Positions 1 through 9,105 of a stretch of DNA of 64,000 bases are shown here, in pieces; position 1 is the first letter of the stretch; each line of letters opens with the position of its first letter. The notes beneath the pieces are model-generated. The model worked only from the letters and a program-made list of their open reading frames with translations. It was not told the origin of the DNA and searched no databases. This DNA is from CAISKJ01 sp046351555 (GTDB taxonomy: Bacteria; Myxococcota_A; Polyangia; Polyangiales; Ga0077539): assembly GCA_046351555.1 (NCBI GenBank), contig JAXLYI010000036.1, forward strand, positions 60,741-124,740, written 5' to 3'. The position numbers and the translations under genes were made by a program.

Positions 1-241
1 TGGAGGGGACCGCGCCACACGAACCCGACGCGCCGCACGAGCCCGACTGCCCGCCGGCCGCGGGCGCGGGCGCGGGCGTGGCCGCAGGGTGCGCGCCGCA
101 CGAGCCGGCCTGACCGCCCGCGGAGGACGCGGACGCGGCGGCGGGGGCGGGCTGCGCAGGCGACGACGCGCACGCGGGGACGGCGGCGCCGAGCGCGGTC
201 GACACCATGAGGAGGAGCGTGGAGCGGAGGTCGGTCTTCAT
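1..241 (-). CDS. Secreted GSCGA-repeat peptide, N-terminal part only
   Basis: Only the first 80 codons lie inside the window; the gene continues beyond the left edge. Translation from the ATG at 241 shows a hydrophobic segment (residues 8-23) ending in VPAC, so Cys24 could be a lipidation site, then an Ala/Pro/Ser-rich stretch. The motif GGQxGSCGA occurs at 42-50 and 63-71, and a further GSCGA follows directly at 73-77. A secretion signal followed by short glycine-cysteine repeats is the layout of precursors modified by MNIO (DUF692) enzymes such as HvfA, whose repeats are EGKCG; that resemblance is my inference and the enzyme gene, if present, would lie outside the window. It could equally be an ordinary Cys-containing lipoprotein. 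The upstream 208 bp is shared with the divergent YceI gene. Confidence 0.55.
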   Translation of the reverse strand, partial: MKTDLRSTLLLMVSTALGAAVPACASSPAQPAPAAASASSAGGQAGSCGAHPAATPAPAPAAGGQSGSCGASGSCGAVPS

Positions 242-449
242 CGTGGGGCTCTTCTTGTTCTGCGCTCCGCGCGGCGCGCCACCACGACGGTGGCGGGGCG
301 GATGGCGACCCTACTTCGCCGCGCGCCGACGGTCCGTTACAGCCCTCGAGCGCGCATCGAACGATTCGAACGTGGCGTAACCGACCGTACGGCGTCGGCG
401 CAGGAGCGACCGTCGTCGGCGCCCCACGCACCGACGCCCGGAGCCCCCA

Positions 450-1229
450 ATGACCCACGTCGCCCGCCGCCTCCTCTCGCCGCTCGCCCTCGCGCTGGTC
501 GCGCTCCCCGCGCTCGCACAGACGCCGCCCCGTACGGCGCGCCCGCCCCGCGCGCCCGCTGCGATGCCTGCGCCCGCTGCGATGCCCGCGCCCGCTGCGA
601 TGCCCGCACCCGCCGCGATGCCCGCACCCGCCGCGATGCCCGCCGCCGCGGCGGAGGCGACCCAGCGCTTCGCCCTGCGGCCCACGGGGCAGTCGCGCGT
701 CCTCTTCACCTCCGACGCGCCGCTGGAGACGGTGGACGGCATCTCCACGCAGATCGCGGGGAGCGTCACGGTCGACGTCAACGACCCCTCGCACGGGCTC
801 GTCGGGTCGTTCGAGGTGTCGTCGACGTCCCTGCGCACCGGCGTCGACCTACGCGACGAGCACCTGCGCGGCGAGTCGTGGCTCAACGCGCCGCAGCACC
901 CCACCGTCAACCTCGCGCTGACGGGCACGTCGATCACGGCGCCGCTGGCCCCCAACACGCCCGTGCGCGGCGACGTGCGTGGTCGCTTCACGCTCCGCGG
1001 CGTGAGCCGGCCGATCACCGTCCACGCGACGGTGCGGCGCATCCCGCTCGGGCCCGAGCACGCCGGCCTCGCCAACGTCGGCATCGACGCCGACATGCTG
1101 CGCATCCAGGGCGAGTTCGAAATCGCCCTGAGCGACTACGGCATCCAGGTGCCCGCGCTCCTCCAGCTCAAGGTGTCGAACACCATCCGCCTGCGCGTCG
1201 ACCTCACGGCCTACCGCGCCCGCGGTTGA
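450..1229 (+). CDS. YceI family periplasmic lipid-binding protein with PAAMPA repeat linker
   Basis: The 259-residue product begins with a signal peptide (residues 1-24, cleavage after ALAQ) and continues with a Pro/Ala/Met linker made of tandem PAAMPA hexapeptides (about residues 38-66). The rest, from about residue 70, is a YceI domain: alternating beta strands with the family phrases SFEVSSTSLRTG, LRDEHLRGESWL and a closing VSNTIRLRVDL. YceI proteins are lipocalin-like barrels that bind polyisoprenoid or fatty-amide ligands in the periplasm; the ligand here is unknown. The start is supported by GGAG at 440-443, six bases before the ATG. It converges on the propeller lipoprotein, leaving 48 bp between stops. 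The repeat linker is not part of the usual family, which is about 190 residues long. Confidence 0.85.
   Translation: MTHVARRLLSPLALALVALPALAQTPPRTARPPRAPAAMPAPAAMPAPAAMPAPAAMPAPAAMPAAAAEATQRFALRPTGQSRVLFTSDAPLETVDGISTQIAGSVTVDVNDPSHGLVGSFEVSSTSLRTGVDLRDEHLRGESWLNAPQHPTVNLALTGTSITAPLAPNTPVRGDVRGRFTLRGVSRPITVHATVRRIPLGPEHAGLANVGIDADMLRIQGEFEIALSDYGIQVPALLQLKVSNTIRLRVDLTAYRARG
560..648 (+). repeat. 18-bp tandem repeat encoding PAAMPA
   Basis: About five copies of an 18-bp unit (consensus GCGATGCCCGCGCCCGCT with third-position changes) lie in frame in the YceI gene. The unit length keeps the frame, so copy changes would only alter linker length. Confidence 0.8.
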
Positions 1230-1277
1230 CGCCGGCGGCGCGGCCCGCAGCGCGTCGCGCGCCAGGCGCCGGGCGCT

Positions 1278-3212
1278 TCAACGCACGCGGTAGAGCGCGA
1301 CGGACATCGCGCCCGTGACGAACAGGCGCCCGTCGGCGATGACCGGCGGCACCCACTGCCGCACGCTCGGCGGGGGTTCGGTGTTGGCGTACACCTCCAT
1401 GCCGGTCGACACCTCGTACGCGCGGAGCGCGGCCGTGCCGCCGGAGGTGTTGGCGCCGAGCACCCAGAGCACCGCGTCGGCGTTGCCGTTGGACGACACC
1501 ACCGGGGGGTTGGCGCCCGCCACGCTCGCGCTGCACCAGGCCGTGGCGAACCCGCGCGACGCGCCCGTCGTGGTGACGCGCAGCGCGACCACGCCGTTGG
1601 AGCCCGAGCACCCGGAGCGGGTGCCGCGCGCGGGGACGAAGGCGTAGGTGTCGGTCCCGTTGGTCCACGCGGACATCGCGCCGAAGACGCCGCCGGTGCA
1701 GAGCCGCGCGCTGAACACCTCGCCCGCGCCGAGGTTGTTGGCGTCGAGCAGGTAGGCCGTCCCCGCCTTGCCGCCCTGGAGCAGAAGCGGCGACGCGCCC
1801 GCGCCGACCGGGAGCACCACGGGGGCCACCGAGCCGATGTCGAGGTCTTGCTGGTCGAGGTTGCGCGCGTCGGCCGGGCTGAACTGACCGGCCGTATCCG
1901 CAAGCGCCAGCGTCGGCCCCGACGCACCCGACGCGAAGCGCAGCACGAACTCCCCGAGCGACCCGGGCGTCGACCCGCCGAGCGGCGTGCTGTTGCCCGT
2001 CGCGGCGAAGATCCTGCCGCTGGCGTCCATCGAGATGCCCGCGGGGGCCCAGATGCCCGAGCCGCGGCCCGGCGTCGCGAACGAGGTCTGGCGCGAGGGC
2101 GTGGCGACGTCGATGCCCACCACCCAGCCGTGGTAGATGCCGCAGTCGCCGTAGAGCCCGCCGAAGGGGACGTACACGCGGCCGTCGCGCAGGGCGAGGG
2201 CGCCGCGCTGGCCGGTGACCCGCGCGTCGAAAGTGGAGCCGTTGGAGTCGGGCGCCGCGATCACCGCGGGGTAGCCCGCCCGCTCGGCGCCGGTGACGAG
2301 GTCGAGCGCGTGGAGCTTGAAGCGGAGCGTCGCCTCGCTGTTGAACGACACCGCGTAGAGCGTCCGCGACGCGAGGTCGATGACGGGCGTGCTGGTGACG
2401 CCGATGGTGGTGATGTTGCCGCAGCTCTGCTGCGTGCGGGCGACGGTGGGCCCGAGCGCCGTGCGCCAGAGCTGCGCGCCCGTGTCGGCGTCGACGGCGT
2501 AGAGGCTGTTGGCCTCGGTGGCGACGAAGAGGACGTCGCGCCGCGCGCCGCCGACGGTGAGCCCGGGCACGTAGAGCGGCTGGCTGTAGAGCGGGCCGTC
2601 GAAGGTCGGGTTGAAGGCCGCGTCGCGCGCGAGCCGCCCCCCGCGCAGGGCGGCCGGCGTGAGTCGCGTCTCCGCGCGGTATCCGCCCGCGCGCTGCGGG
2701 TCGTTGAGGAAGGACGTCACCGCGTTGCCCGAGGGCGGCGTCACCACATCGGGCGCCGCGTCAGGGGCTGCGTCGACGCGGACGACGTCGGGCGCGGCGT
2801 CGAGCGCGGCGTCGGGGCGGGGGGCGTCGGGCGCGGCGTCGAGCGGCGGCGCGACGTCGGGCGCGGCGTCGGGGCGGGGGGCGTCGGGTGCTGCGTCCGC
2901 GGCGGCGTCGGGGCGGGGCGCGTCGAGCGGCGGGGCGACGTCGGGCGCGGCGTCGGGGCGCGGGGCGTCGCTCGCGGCGTCGGGCGGCGGCGCGATGTCG
3001 GGCGCGGCATCGGGCGCGACAGTGTCGGGCGCGGCGTCGGCGGCGAGGTCGTCGCGGACGTCGTCTCCGGAGGCGTCGGGCTGGTCGGCGTCGGCGCGGG
3101 GCTCGTCGGGCGCGTCGTTCGCGGCGTCGGGCGGCGGCGTCGCAGGCGGGTCGTCGGCGCAGGAGGCGAGGGCGGCGAGGAGGAGGAGGAGCGGGGCGCG
3201 GTCGCGGGGCAT
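1278..3212 (-). CDS. PQQ-type beta-propeller lipoprotein with Asp/Ala/Pro-rich stalk
   Basis: The 644-residue product starts with a short lipoprotein signal (LLLLLAALASC, lipidated Cys18). Residues about 20-150 are a low-complexity stalk rich in DAAPDA-type units, common in myxobacterial surface lipoproteins. The remainder is a beta-propeller of PQQ-dehydrogenase-like blades: phrases such as AVDADTGAQLW, HALDLVTGAERAG and YLLDANNLGAGEVF repeat at blade spacing. Such proteins may bind a quinone cofactor or only use the fold as a scaffold; no catalytic signature was recognised, so enzymatic activity is not claimed. I chose the ATG at 3212 because it places a short basic n-region directly before the hydrophobic segment; a GTG at 3230 would add six residues. 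The gene lies 24 bp downstream of the Cys-rich gene on the same strand. Confidence 0.8.
   Translation of the reverse strand: MPRDRAPLLLLLAALASCADDPPATPPPDAANDAPDEPRADADQPDASGDDVRDDLAADAAPDTVAPDAAPDIAPPPDAASDAPRPDAAPDVAPPLDAPRPDAAADAAPDAPRPDAAPDVAPPLDAAPDAPRPDAALDAAPDVVRVDAAPDAAPDVVTPPSGNAVTSFLNDPQRAGGYRAETRLTPAALRGGRLARDAAFNPTFDGPLYSQPLYVPGLTVGGARRDVLFVATEANSLYAVDADTGAQLWRTALGPTVARTQQSCGNITTIGVTSTPVIDLASRTLYAVSFNSEATLRFKLHALDLVTGAERAGYPAVIAAPDSNGSTFDARVTGQRGALALRDGRVYVPFGGLYGDCGIYHGWVVGIDVATPSRQTSFATPGRGSGIWAPAGISMDASGRIFAATGNSTPLGGSTPGSLGEFVLRFASGASGPTLALADTAGQFSPADARNLDQQDLDIGSVAPVVLPVGAGASPLLLQGGKAGTAYLLDANNLGAGEVFSARLCTGGVFGAMSAWTNGTDTYAFVPARGTRSGCSGSNGVVALRVTTTGASRGFATAWCSASVAGANPPVVSSNGNADAVLWVLGANTSGGTAALRAYEVSTGMEVYANTEPPPSVRQWVPPVIADGRLFVTGAMSVALYRVR
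2755..3035. repeat. Degenerate DAAPDA-coding low-complexity tract
   Basis: Units of the type GCGTCGGGCGCGGCGTC recur irregularly and encode the Asp/Ala/Pro stalk of the propeller lipoprotein on the minus strand. Similar tracts occur in other lipoprotein genes of this window. Confidence 0.6.
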
Positions 3213-3236
3213 CGCGGCCGACGGTAACACGGCGGC

Positions 3237-6200
3237 TCAGCCGTTGGGCGCCGTCCAGACGTAGCCCGCGACGCCCTCGTTGTTGTAGCCGCCGCGCAGG
3301 GCCGCGTCGCGCTCGGGCGCGCTGGTGGTGTAGAAGTGGTCGCCCGTGCCGGGGTGCCACATGCGGTAGAGGGGCACGGAGCCGCACGAGGGCGAGGTGC
3401 CGATGTAGCCCATCACGCCCTCGACACGGCCGCGGCCCGTCTCGCAGTTGGAGGCCGTCGTGTAGAAGTGGAGCCCGTAGTCCATGATGCACCGGTAGAA
3501 GGGGACCGTCCCCGGCGCCGCGCCCGCGTAGAGGTAGTAGAAGTTGAGGTACTCCACGCTGAAGCCGCAGCAGCCGACCTCCGAGGGGCTCGTCGAGTAG
3601 AAGTGCTCGCGGCCGTTGTAGGAGCGGTGCACGGCCGTCCGGCAGCCGCCGTCCTCGTCGCAGCGGCCGTTGCAGTTGTCGTCGGCGAGGTTGCACGCCT
3701 CGGCCGGCACGCGCCCGCAGGCGCCGCAGTGCGAGGGGTTGTTGGTGAGGTTGACCTCGCAGCCGTTGGCCGGGTTGCCGTCGCAGTCGCCGAAGCCGCC
3801 GACGCACGCCCCCACCGTGCACGACCCGCCCGCGCACCCGCTCACCGCCGTGTTGGGCAGCGCGCACGAACGCCCGCAGGCGCCGCAGCTCGTGGGCGTG
3901 CTGGTGAGGTTGACCTCGCAGCCGTCGGCCGGGCTCCCGTTGCAGTTGCCGAAGCCCGCGGCGCAGCTCGCCACGGTGCAGGCGCCGCCCGCGCAGGCGC
4001 CGGTGGCGTTGGCCGGCGCGCAGGCGTTGCCGCAGGCGTTGCAGTTGCGCGCGTCGGTGGCGAGCGTCACCTCGCAGCCGTTGGAGGGGTCGCGGTCGCA
4101 GTCGGCGAAGCCCGGGTTGCACGCGAGCACGCCGCAGCGGCCGCCCGCGCACACGCCCGTCCCGTTGGCCGGCGCGCAGCGCGAGCCGCAGGCGCCGCAG
4201 TTCAGCGTGTCGCTCGCGAGGATCACCTCGCAGCCGTTGGCCGGGTTGCCGTCGCAGTCGGCGAAGCCCGCGTTGCAGGCCGCCACCGCGCAGCGCCCGC
4301 CCGAACACATCGCGCTCGCGTTGGGGAGCGAGCACGCTGCCCCGCAGCCGCCGCAGTTGCGCACGTCGGTGGCCAGCGCCACCTCGCAGCCGTCGGTGGC
4401 GGAGGCGTTGCAGTCGGCGAAGCCCGCGTTGCACGCCGCGATGTCGCAGCGCCCCGACGCGCAGGCCGCGGTCGCGCCCGGGAGCGAGCAGCGCATCCCG
4501 CAGCTGGCGCAGTTGGCGGCGTCGCTCCGGGTGTTGACCTCGCAGCCGTTGGCGGGGCTCATGTCGCAGTCGGCGAAGCCCGCGTTGCAGGAGGCGACGG
4601 CGCAGCGGCCGGCGACGCAGGAGGCCGTCCCGTTGGCGGCGGCGCAGGCCGTCCCGCAGGTGCCGCAGTTGCGAACGTCGGTGGCGAGGGTGGCCTCGCA
4701 GCCGTTGGTGCTGTCGCCGTCGCAGTCGCCGCGGCCGGCGGTGCAGGTGGCGATGCGGCAGGTCCCGCGCTCGCACGCGGCGGCCGAGCCGGGGAAGGAG
4801 CAGAGCATCCCGCAGCGGCCGCAATGGTCGGTGCTGGTCTGGAGGTTCACTTCGCAGCCGTTGGCGGGGTTCATGTCGCAGTCGGCGAAGCCGGCGTTGC
4901 AGGAGGCGACGGCGCAGCGGCCCATGGCGCACGCGGCGGTGGCGTTGGCGGGGGCGCACGCGCTCCCGCAGGTGCCGCAGTTGCGGGTGTCGGTGGTGAC
5001 GTCGGCCTCGCAGCCGTTGGCGGCGTTGGCGTCGCAGTCGGCGCGGCCGGTGGCGCAGGCCGCGATGTCGCAGCGGCCCATGGCGCAGGCGGCCGTGGCG
5101 CTCGGGAGCGAGCAGCGCATCCCGCACCCGGCGCAGTGGGCGGCGTCGCTCTGGGTGTTGACCTCGCAGCCGTTGGACGCGTCCATGTCGCAGTCGGCCC
5201 AGCCCGACTCGCACATGGTGATCGCGCAGCGGCCGGCCATGCAGGCCCCCGTCGCGTGGGCCGGGGCGCAGGCGCGGCCGCAGGCGCCGCAGTTGGCCAT
5301 GCTCGTTCGGACGTCGACCTCGCAGCCGGTGGCGTCGACGCCGTCGCAGTCCTGGTAGCCGATGACGCAGGAGGCGACGCAGCGCCCCCCGAGGCACCCG
5401 GGGAAGGCGTTGGCGCGCGCGGGGCAGGCGTTGCCGCACATCCCGCAGTGCGAGACGGCGGTGGCGAGGTCGACCTCGCAGCCGTTGGTGGCGTTGGCGT
5501 CGCAGTCGCCGAAGCCGGGGTTGCAGGCCATCACCCCGCACATGCCCATGGTGCACGCGGCCGAGGCGTTGGGGAGGCTGCAGGCGCCGCGGCAGCGGCC
5601 GCAGTTGGCGGGGTCGGCGTTGAGGTTCACCTCGCAGCCGTTGTCGGCGTTGCCGTCGCAGTCGGCGAAGCCCATGTTGCACGCGAACTCGCAGCGCCCC
5701 GCGGCGCACGACACGGTGGCGTTGGGGCGCGGGGGGCAGCGCATCCCGCACCCGCCGCAGTGGGCGACGTCGGCGACGGTGTTGACCTCGCAGCCGTTGG
5801 CGGCGTCGCGGTCGCAGTCGGCGAAGCCGGGCGAGCAGGTGCCGACCGAGCACGTGCTGTTCATGCAGGAGGCGGAGGCGTTGGGGGCGGTGCAGCGGTT
5901 GCCGCAGCGGCCGCAGTGGGCGGCGTTGGAGACGGTGTCGATGCAGGCGCCGGCGCAGCAGGTCTGCGTCTCGGGGCAGGGGCGCATCGCCGAGCAGCCG
6001 CGCACGCAGGTGTTGCCGACGCAGAGCATCCCGGGCGCGCAGTGGCCGTCCTCGGCGCACTCGACGCAGCGGCGCGACGAGCGGTCGCAGCGCAGGGCCG
6101 GGGGCAGGGGGCTCGACGCGTCGACGCCGGCGTCGCCCGCGGCGGCCACGCAGGTGTTGTCGTCGCGGCAGCCCTCGAGGCAGGCGTTGGAGGCGCCGTC

Positions 6201-6521
6201 GCAGTAGCGCCCGCTGGGGCAGGTGTCGCGCGCGGCCACGCACTGGACGCAGCGCCCGCTGTTGACGTCGCACACCTCGCCCGAGGCGTTGCCGCGGCAG
6301 TCCATGTCGCCGGTGCAGCGCGGCGCGTCGGAGGGGAGGTCGGGCGTCGCGTCAGGGGCGGCGTCAGGGGACGCGTCGGGCAGAGGCGGGAGGTCGGCGG
6401 GCGCGTCGGCGAGGTCGTCGACGCCGTCGGCGGGCGCGTCGGGGACGCCTCCGACGACGGGGACGCCGAGGCAGCCGGACGAGGCGAGCGCGAGGGCGAG
6501 CGCGGCGATGGCGAAGCGCAT
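3237..6521 (-). CDS. Large Cys-rich repeat lipoprotein with C-terminal DUF5648-like domain
   Basis: The 1094-residue protein has a lipoprotein signal (LALASSGC, Cys17), an Asp/Pro/Ala stretch, then several Cys-rich EGF-like segments (about 60-200). From about residue 200 to 950 there are some 14 modules of roughly 55 residues with the pattern F-x-D-C-D-x5-NGCEVxL-x5-NCGxCGxxC-x4-NA-x3-C-x3-RCxVxxC. The last ~130 residues carry repeats of the HFYTT / PLYRMWHPGTGDHF type, which match the DUF5648 carbohydrate-associated domain I know from secreted enzymes. The protein is probably an extended, disulfide-rigid surface stalk presenting the C-terminal domain; ligand unknown. A good GAGGAG ribosome site precedes the ATG at 6521. 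It resembles the much longer protein at 45980-50872. Confidence 0.85.
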   Translation of the reverse strand: MRFAIAALALALASSGCLGVPVVGGVPDAPADGVDDLADAPADLPPLPDASPDAAPDATPDLPSDAPRCTGDMDCRGNASGEVCDVNSGRCVQCVAARDTCPSGRYCDGASNACLEGCRDDNTCVAAAGDAGVDASSPLPPALRCDRSSRRCVECAEDGHCAPGMLCVGNTCVRGCSAMRPCPETQTCCAGACIDTVSNAAHCGRCGNRCTAPNASASCMNSTCSVGTCSPGFADCDRDAANGCEVNTVADVAHCGGCGMRCPPRPNATVSCAAGRCEFACNMGFADCDGNADNGCEVNLNADPANCGRCRGACSLPNASAACTMGMCGVMACNPGFGDCDANATNGCEVDLATAVSHCGMCGNACPARANAFPGCLGGRCVASCVIGYQDCDGVDATGCEVDVRTSMANCGACGRACAPAHATGACMAGRCAITMCESGWADCDMDASNGCEVNTQSDAAHCAGCGMRCSLPSATAACAMGRCDIAACATGRADCDANAANGCEADVTTDTRNCGTCGSACAPANATAACAMGRCAVASCNAGFADCDMNPANGCEVNLQTSTDHCGRCGMLCSFPGSAAACERGTCRIATCTAGRGDCDGDSTNGCEATLATDVRNCGTCGTACAAANGTASCVAGRCAVASCNAGFADCDMSPANGCEVNTRSDAANCASCGMRCSLPGATAACASGRCDIAACNAGFADCNASATDGCEVALATDVRNCGGCGAACSLPNASAMCSGGRCAVAACNAGFADCDGNPANGCEVILASDTLNCGACGSRCAPANGTGVCAGGRCGVLACNPGFADCDRDPSNGCEVTLATDARNCNACGNACAPANATGACAGGACTVASCAAGFGNCNGSPADGCEVNLTSTPTSCGACGRSCALPNTAVSGCAGGSCTVGACVGGFGDCDGNPANGCEVNLTNNPSHCGACGRVPAEACNLADDNCNGRCDEDGGCRTAVHRSYNGREHFYSTSPSEVGCCGFSVEYLNFYYLYAGAAPGTVPFYRCIMDYGLHFYTTASNCETGRGRVEGVMGYIGTSPSCGSVPLYRMWHPGTGDHFYTTSAPERDAALRGGYNNEGVAGYVWTAPNG

Positions 6522-6582
6522 GAAGGAGTCTCCTCGCGCGCGAGTCTATCGCCCAGCGCGCGCGAAGAGAACGCGCGCCGCG

Positions 6583-9060
6583 CTACCCGCTCCACTCGGT
6601 GCCGCGGAGGAAATTCCTCCGGCGCGCCGCGAAGCCCACCAGGCGCGCCTCGACGCGGCCGTTGATGGAGCCGTCGGGGAAGCGCCCGTCGGCGCCTCGC
6701 TCGCCCGCGGGGACGCCCGTCAGCACCTCGACGCCCTCGTCGATGGTCTCCACCGCCCACACCCGGAAGCGCCCCGCCGCCACGGCCTCCACCACGTCGT
6801 CGCGGAGCATCAGGTCGCCCGCGTTGGCCCGCGGGATCACCACGCCCTGCTCGCCCGAGAGCCCGAGCGCGCGGCACACGTCGAAGAAGCCCTCGATCTT
6901 CTCGTTGACGCCGCCCACCGCCTGCACGCGGCCCTGCTGGTCGATCGCGCCCGTCACCGCGACGCTCTGCTTGAGCGGCACCTCGGAGAGCGCCGAGAGG
7001 AGGGCGTACGCCTCGGCCGACGACGCGCTGTCGCCGTCGACGCCCGCGTACGACTGCTCGAACACCAGCGACGCCGTCAGCGAGAGGGGCGTCTCCACCG
7101 CGTAGCGCGCGCCGAGCCAGCCCGTGAGGATCAGCACGCCCTTGGTGTGGATCTCCCCGCCGAGGTCGGTCTCGCGCTCGACGTCGATCACCTCGCCGTT
7201 GCCGACGCGGACGCGCGCCGTCACCCGGCTCGGGTGCGCGAAGGCGAAGCGGCCCATGTCGATCACCGCCAGCGCGTTGACCTGGCCCGCCACCGCGCCC
7301 GCCACCTCGACGCGGAGCATGCCCCGGCGGATGTCCTCCAGCACCGACTCGCGCAGGCGGTCGAGGCGGTGGACGCGCGCCTCCCACGCGCCGACGACGT
7401 CGTCCTCGGTGACGTGGGGGTGGCCGAGGCCCGCGGCGACGTGGTCGGCCTCGCGCAGGAGGTCGGCGAGGTCGTCGTAGCGCGAGGTGAGCTTCGCGGC
7501 GTGGCCCGCGGCGCGCGCGCTCTGGTCGACCACGCGGGCGCAGGCGAGGCGGGCGAAGGGCCGGAGCGACTCGCGGCGCGCGAAGGTCGCGATCCAGCGG
7601 GCGGTGGCGAGCTCCGTCTCGGGCGTCCGCGGCATGTCGTCTTCGAAGTCGACCGCCACCTTGAAGAGCTCGCCGAACTCCGCGTCGGCCTCCTCGAGCT
7701 CGTAGTACATCCAGCGCTCGCCGACGAGCACCACCTTCACGTCGAGCGGGATGGGCTCGGGCTCGAGCGCCCGCGTGGTGGCCATCGAGAGCATCCGCTC
7801 GAGCGTCTCGACCCGCGCCTCGCCCGCCCGCAGCGCGTGCTTCAGGCCCTCCCAGGCGCCCGGGTGAGACATCAGCCGGTCGACGTCGATCACGAGGTAG
7901 CCGCCGTTGGCGCGGTGCAGCGCGCCGGCCTTCACCAGGCGGAAGTCGGTGACGAGCGCGCCCATCCGCGCGACGTGCTCGACGCGGCCGACGAGGTTGC
8001 CGTAGGTGGGGAGGTCTTCGTACACGACGGGGGCGCCGGTGAGGCCCGCCCGGTCGACGAGGACGTTGACGGAGTAGCGACGTCGCGCGGCGGCGCCGGG
8101 GCGCGTGTCGCCGGGGCCGAGGAGGGGCGCGGCCTCGTCGTCGTCGTCGCCCGCGGCGTCGTGGCCGTGCTTGTCGTCCTCGTCGTCGTCGTCCTCCATG
8201 GGCGCGAAGATCCAGAGGCTCTCGGGGACGTCGCGCTTGACGGCGTCGAGGTGCTCGCGGGCGTCGGGCACGTGGGCCCAGCGCGCCTCGACCTTCTCCA
8301 TCCGGGCGGCGACGAGCGTCGCGGTCATCCCGCGGTCGAGCGCGTCGACCTTGTCGTCGGTGTCGCGCTGGAGCCCCTCGAGCCCCGAGAGGAGCTGCGA
8401 GAGCGGTTCCTGGAGCGACTCGACCGCGGCCTCGTAGGCGGCGGTGGCCTCGTCGTCGAGCTTGTCGATCTCGTTGAAGGGGACGGGCTCGCCGTCGCGC
8501 AGGGCGGTGAACGCGAACCCGTCGGGCGCGCGGAGGAAGGCGACGCCCTGGGCCTCGGCGGCGTCCTCCATCGCCTCGACGAGCTTCTTCTCCGCGGCGT
8601 TGAAGGCCTTCTCGATCGCCGACCGACGCGCCCGGTACTCCTCCCCGCGGAACATCGCCGGCACGGCGGCGGTGAGCTCTTCGATGAGCTTGTCGAGGTC
8701 GCGGCGGAAGGCGTTGCCCTCGCCGGGCGGCAGGCGGAGCACGGCGGGCCGGTGCCACTGGTCGAAGTCCTGGACGTAGCACCAGTCGGGCGGCGTCGGC
8801 TCGGCCCGCGCGCGGCGCTCGAGGGCGTCGAACACGGCGGTGTGCTTGCCGGTGCCGCGGGCCCCGAGGACGAAGAGGTTGTAGCCCTTGCGGCGGATGC
8901 CGAGGCCGAAGCGGAGGGCCTCGGCGGCACGGCCCTGGCCGGTCATCTCGGCGAGGGGGGTGAGGTCCTCGGTGGTGTCGAAGGTCCAGCGGTCGGCCGC
9001 GGTGTGGCGGCAGACGTCTTCGGGGTGCAGGAGGCGGGCGGGCATCGTCCGGCGGTGCAT
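6583..9060 (-). CDS. Lon-like ATP-dependent serine protease (LonB/AAA_32 type)
   Basis: The 825-residue protein has an N-terminal AAA_32-type ATPase with a P-loop GARGTGKHT at 66-74, a long helical middle region (about 130-270), an acidic insert of Asp/Glu runs at about 288-315, and a C-terminal Lon protease domain. The catalytic Ser-Lys dyad is visible as S678 in DGDSAS and K721 in GGVNEK; the 43-residue spacing equals that of E. coli Lon (679/722). It lacks the Lon N-terminal substrate domain, as expected for the YcbZ-like branch. It should act in the cytoplasm on unfolded or regulatory proteins; substrates are not known. The ATG at 9060 or the ATG five codons later could be the start. The acidic insert may be a substrate- or metal-interacting loop (inference). 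Confidence 0.9.
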   Translation of the reverse strand: MHRRTMPARLLHPEDVCRHTAADRWTFDTTEDLTPLAEMTGQGRAAEALRFGLGIRRKGYNLFVLGARGTGKHTAVFDALERRARAEPTPPDWCYVQDFDQWHRPAVLRLPPGEGNAFRRDLDKLIEELTAAVPAMFRGEEYRARRSAIEKAFNAAEKKLVEAMEDAAEAQGVAFLRAPDGFAFTALRDGEPVPFNEIDKLDDEATAAYEAAVESLQEPLSQLLSGLEGLQRDTDDKVDALDRGMTATLVAARMEKVEARWAHVPDAREHLDAVKRDVPESLWIFAPMEDDDDEDDKHGHDAAGDDDDEAAPLLGPGDTRPGAAARRRYSVNVLVDRAGLTGAPVVYEDLPTYGNLVGRVEHVARMGALVTDFRLVKAGALHRANGGYLVIDVDRLMSHPGAWEGLKHALRAGEARVETLERMLSMATTRALEPEPIPLDVKVVLVGERWMYYELEEADAEFGELFKVAVDFEDDMPRTPETELATARWIATFARRESLRPFARLACARVVDQSARAAGHAAKLTSRYDDLADLLREADHVAAGLGHPHVTEDDVVGAWEARVHRLDRLRESVLEDIRRGMLRVEVAGAVAGQVNALAVIDMGRFAFAHPSRVTARVRVGNGEVIDVERETDLGGEIHTKGVLILTGWLGARYAVETPLSLTASLVFEQSYAGVDGDSASSAEAYALLSALSEVPLKQSVAVTGAIDQQGRVQAVGGVNEKIEGFFDVCRALGLSGEQGVVIPRANAGDLMLRDDVVEAVAAGRFRVWAVETIDEGVEVLTGVPAGERGADGRFPDGSINGRVEARLVGFAARRRNFLRGTEWSG

Positions 9061-9105
9061 ATCACGCCCGCGTCGGGCCGGAGGGCCCGAGTTGCGCCCC
9101 GCCCG

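Noticed and set aside
2761..6273. An 1170-codon minus-strand frame overlapping the Cys-rich gene
   Set aside because: Arg/Leu/Pro-rich shadow in another register; the Cys framework of the 3237-6521 frame is the real product.
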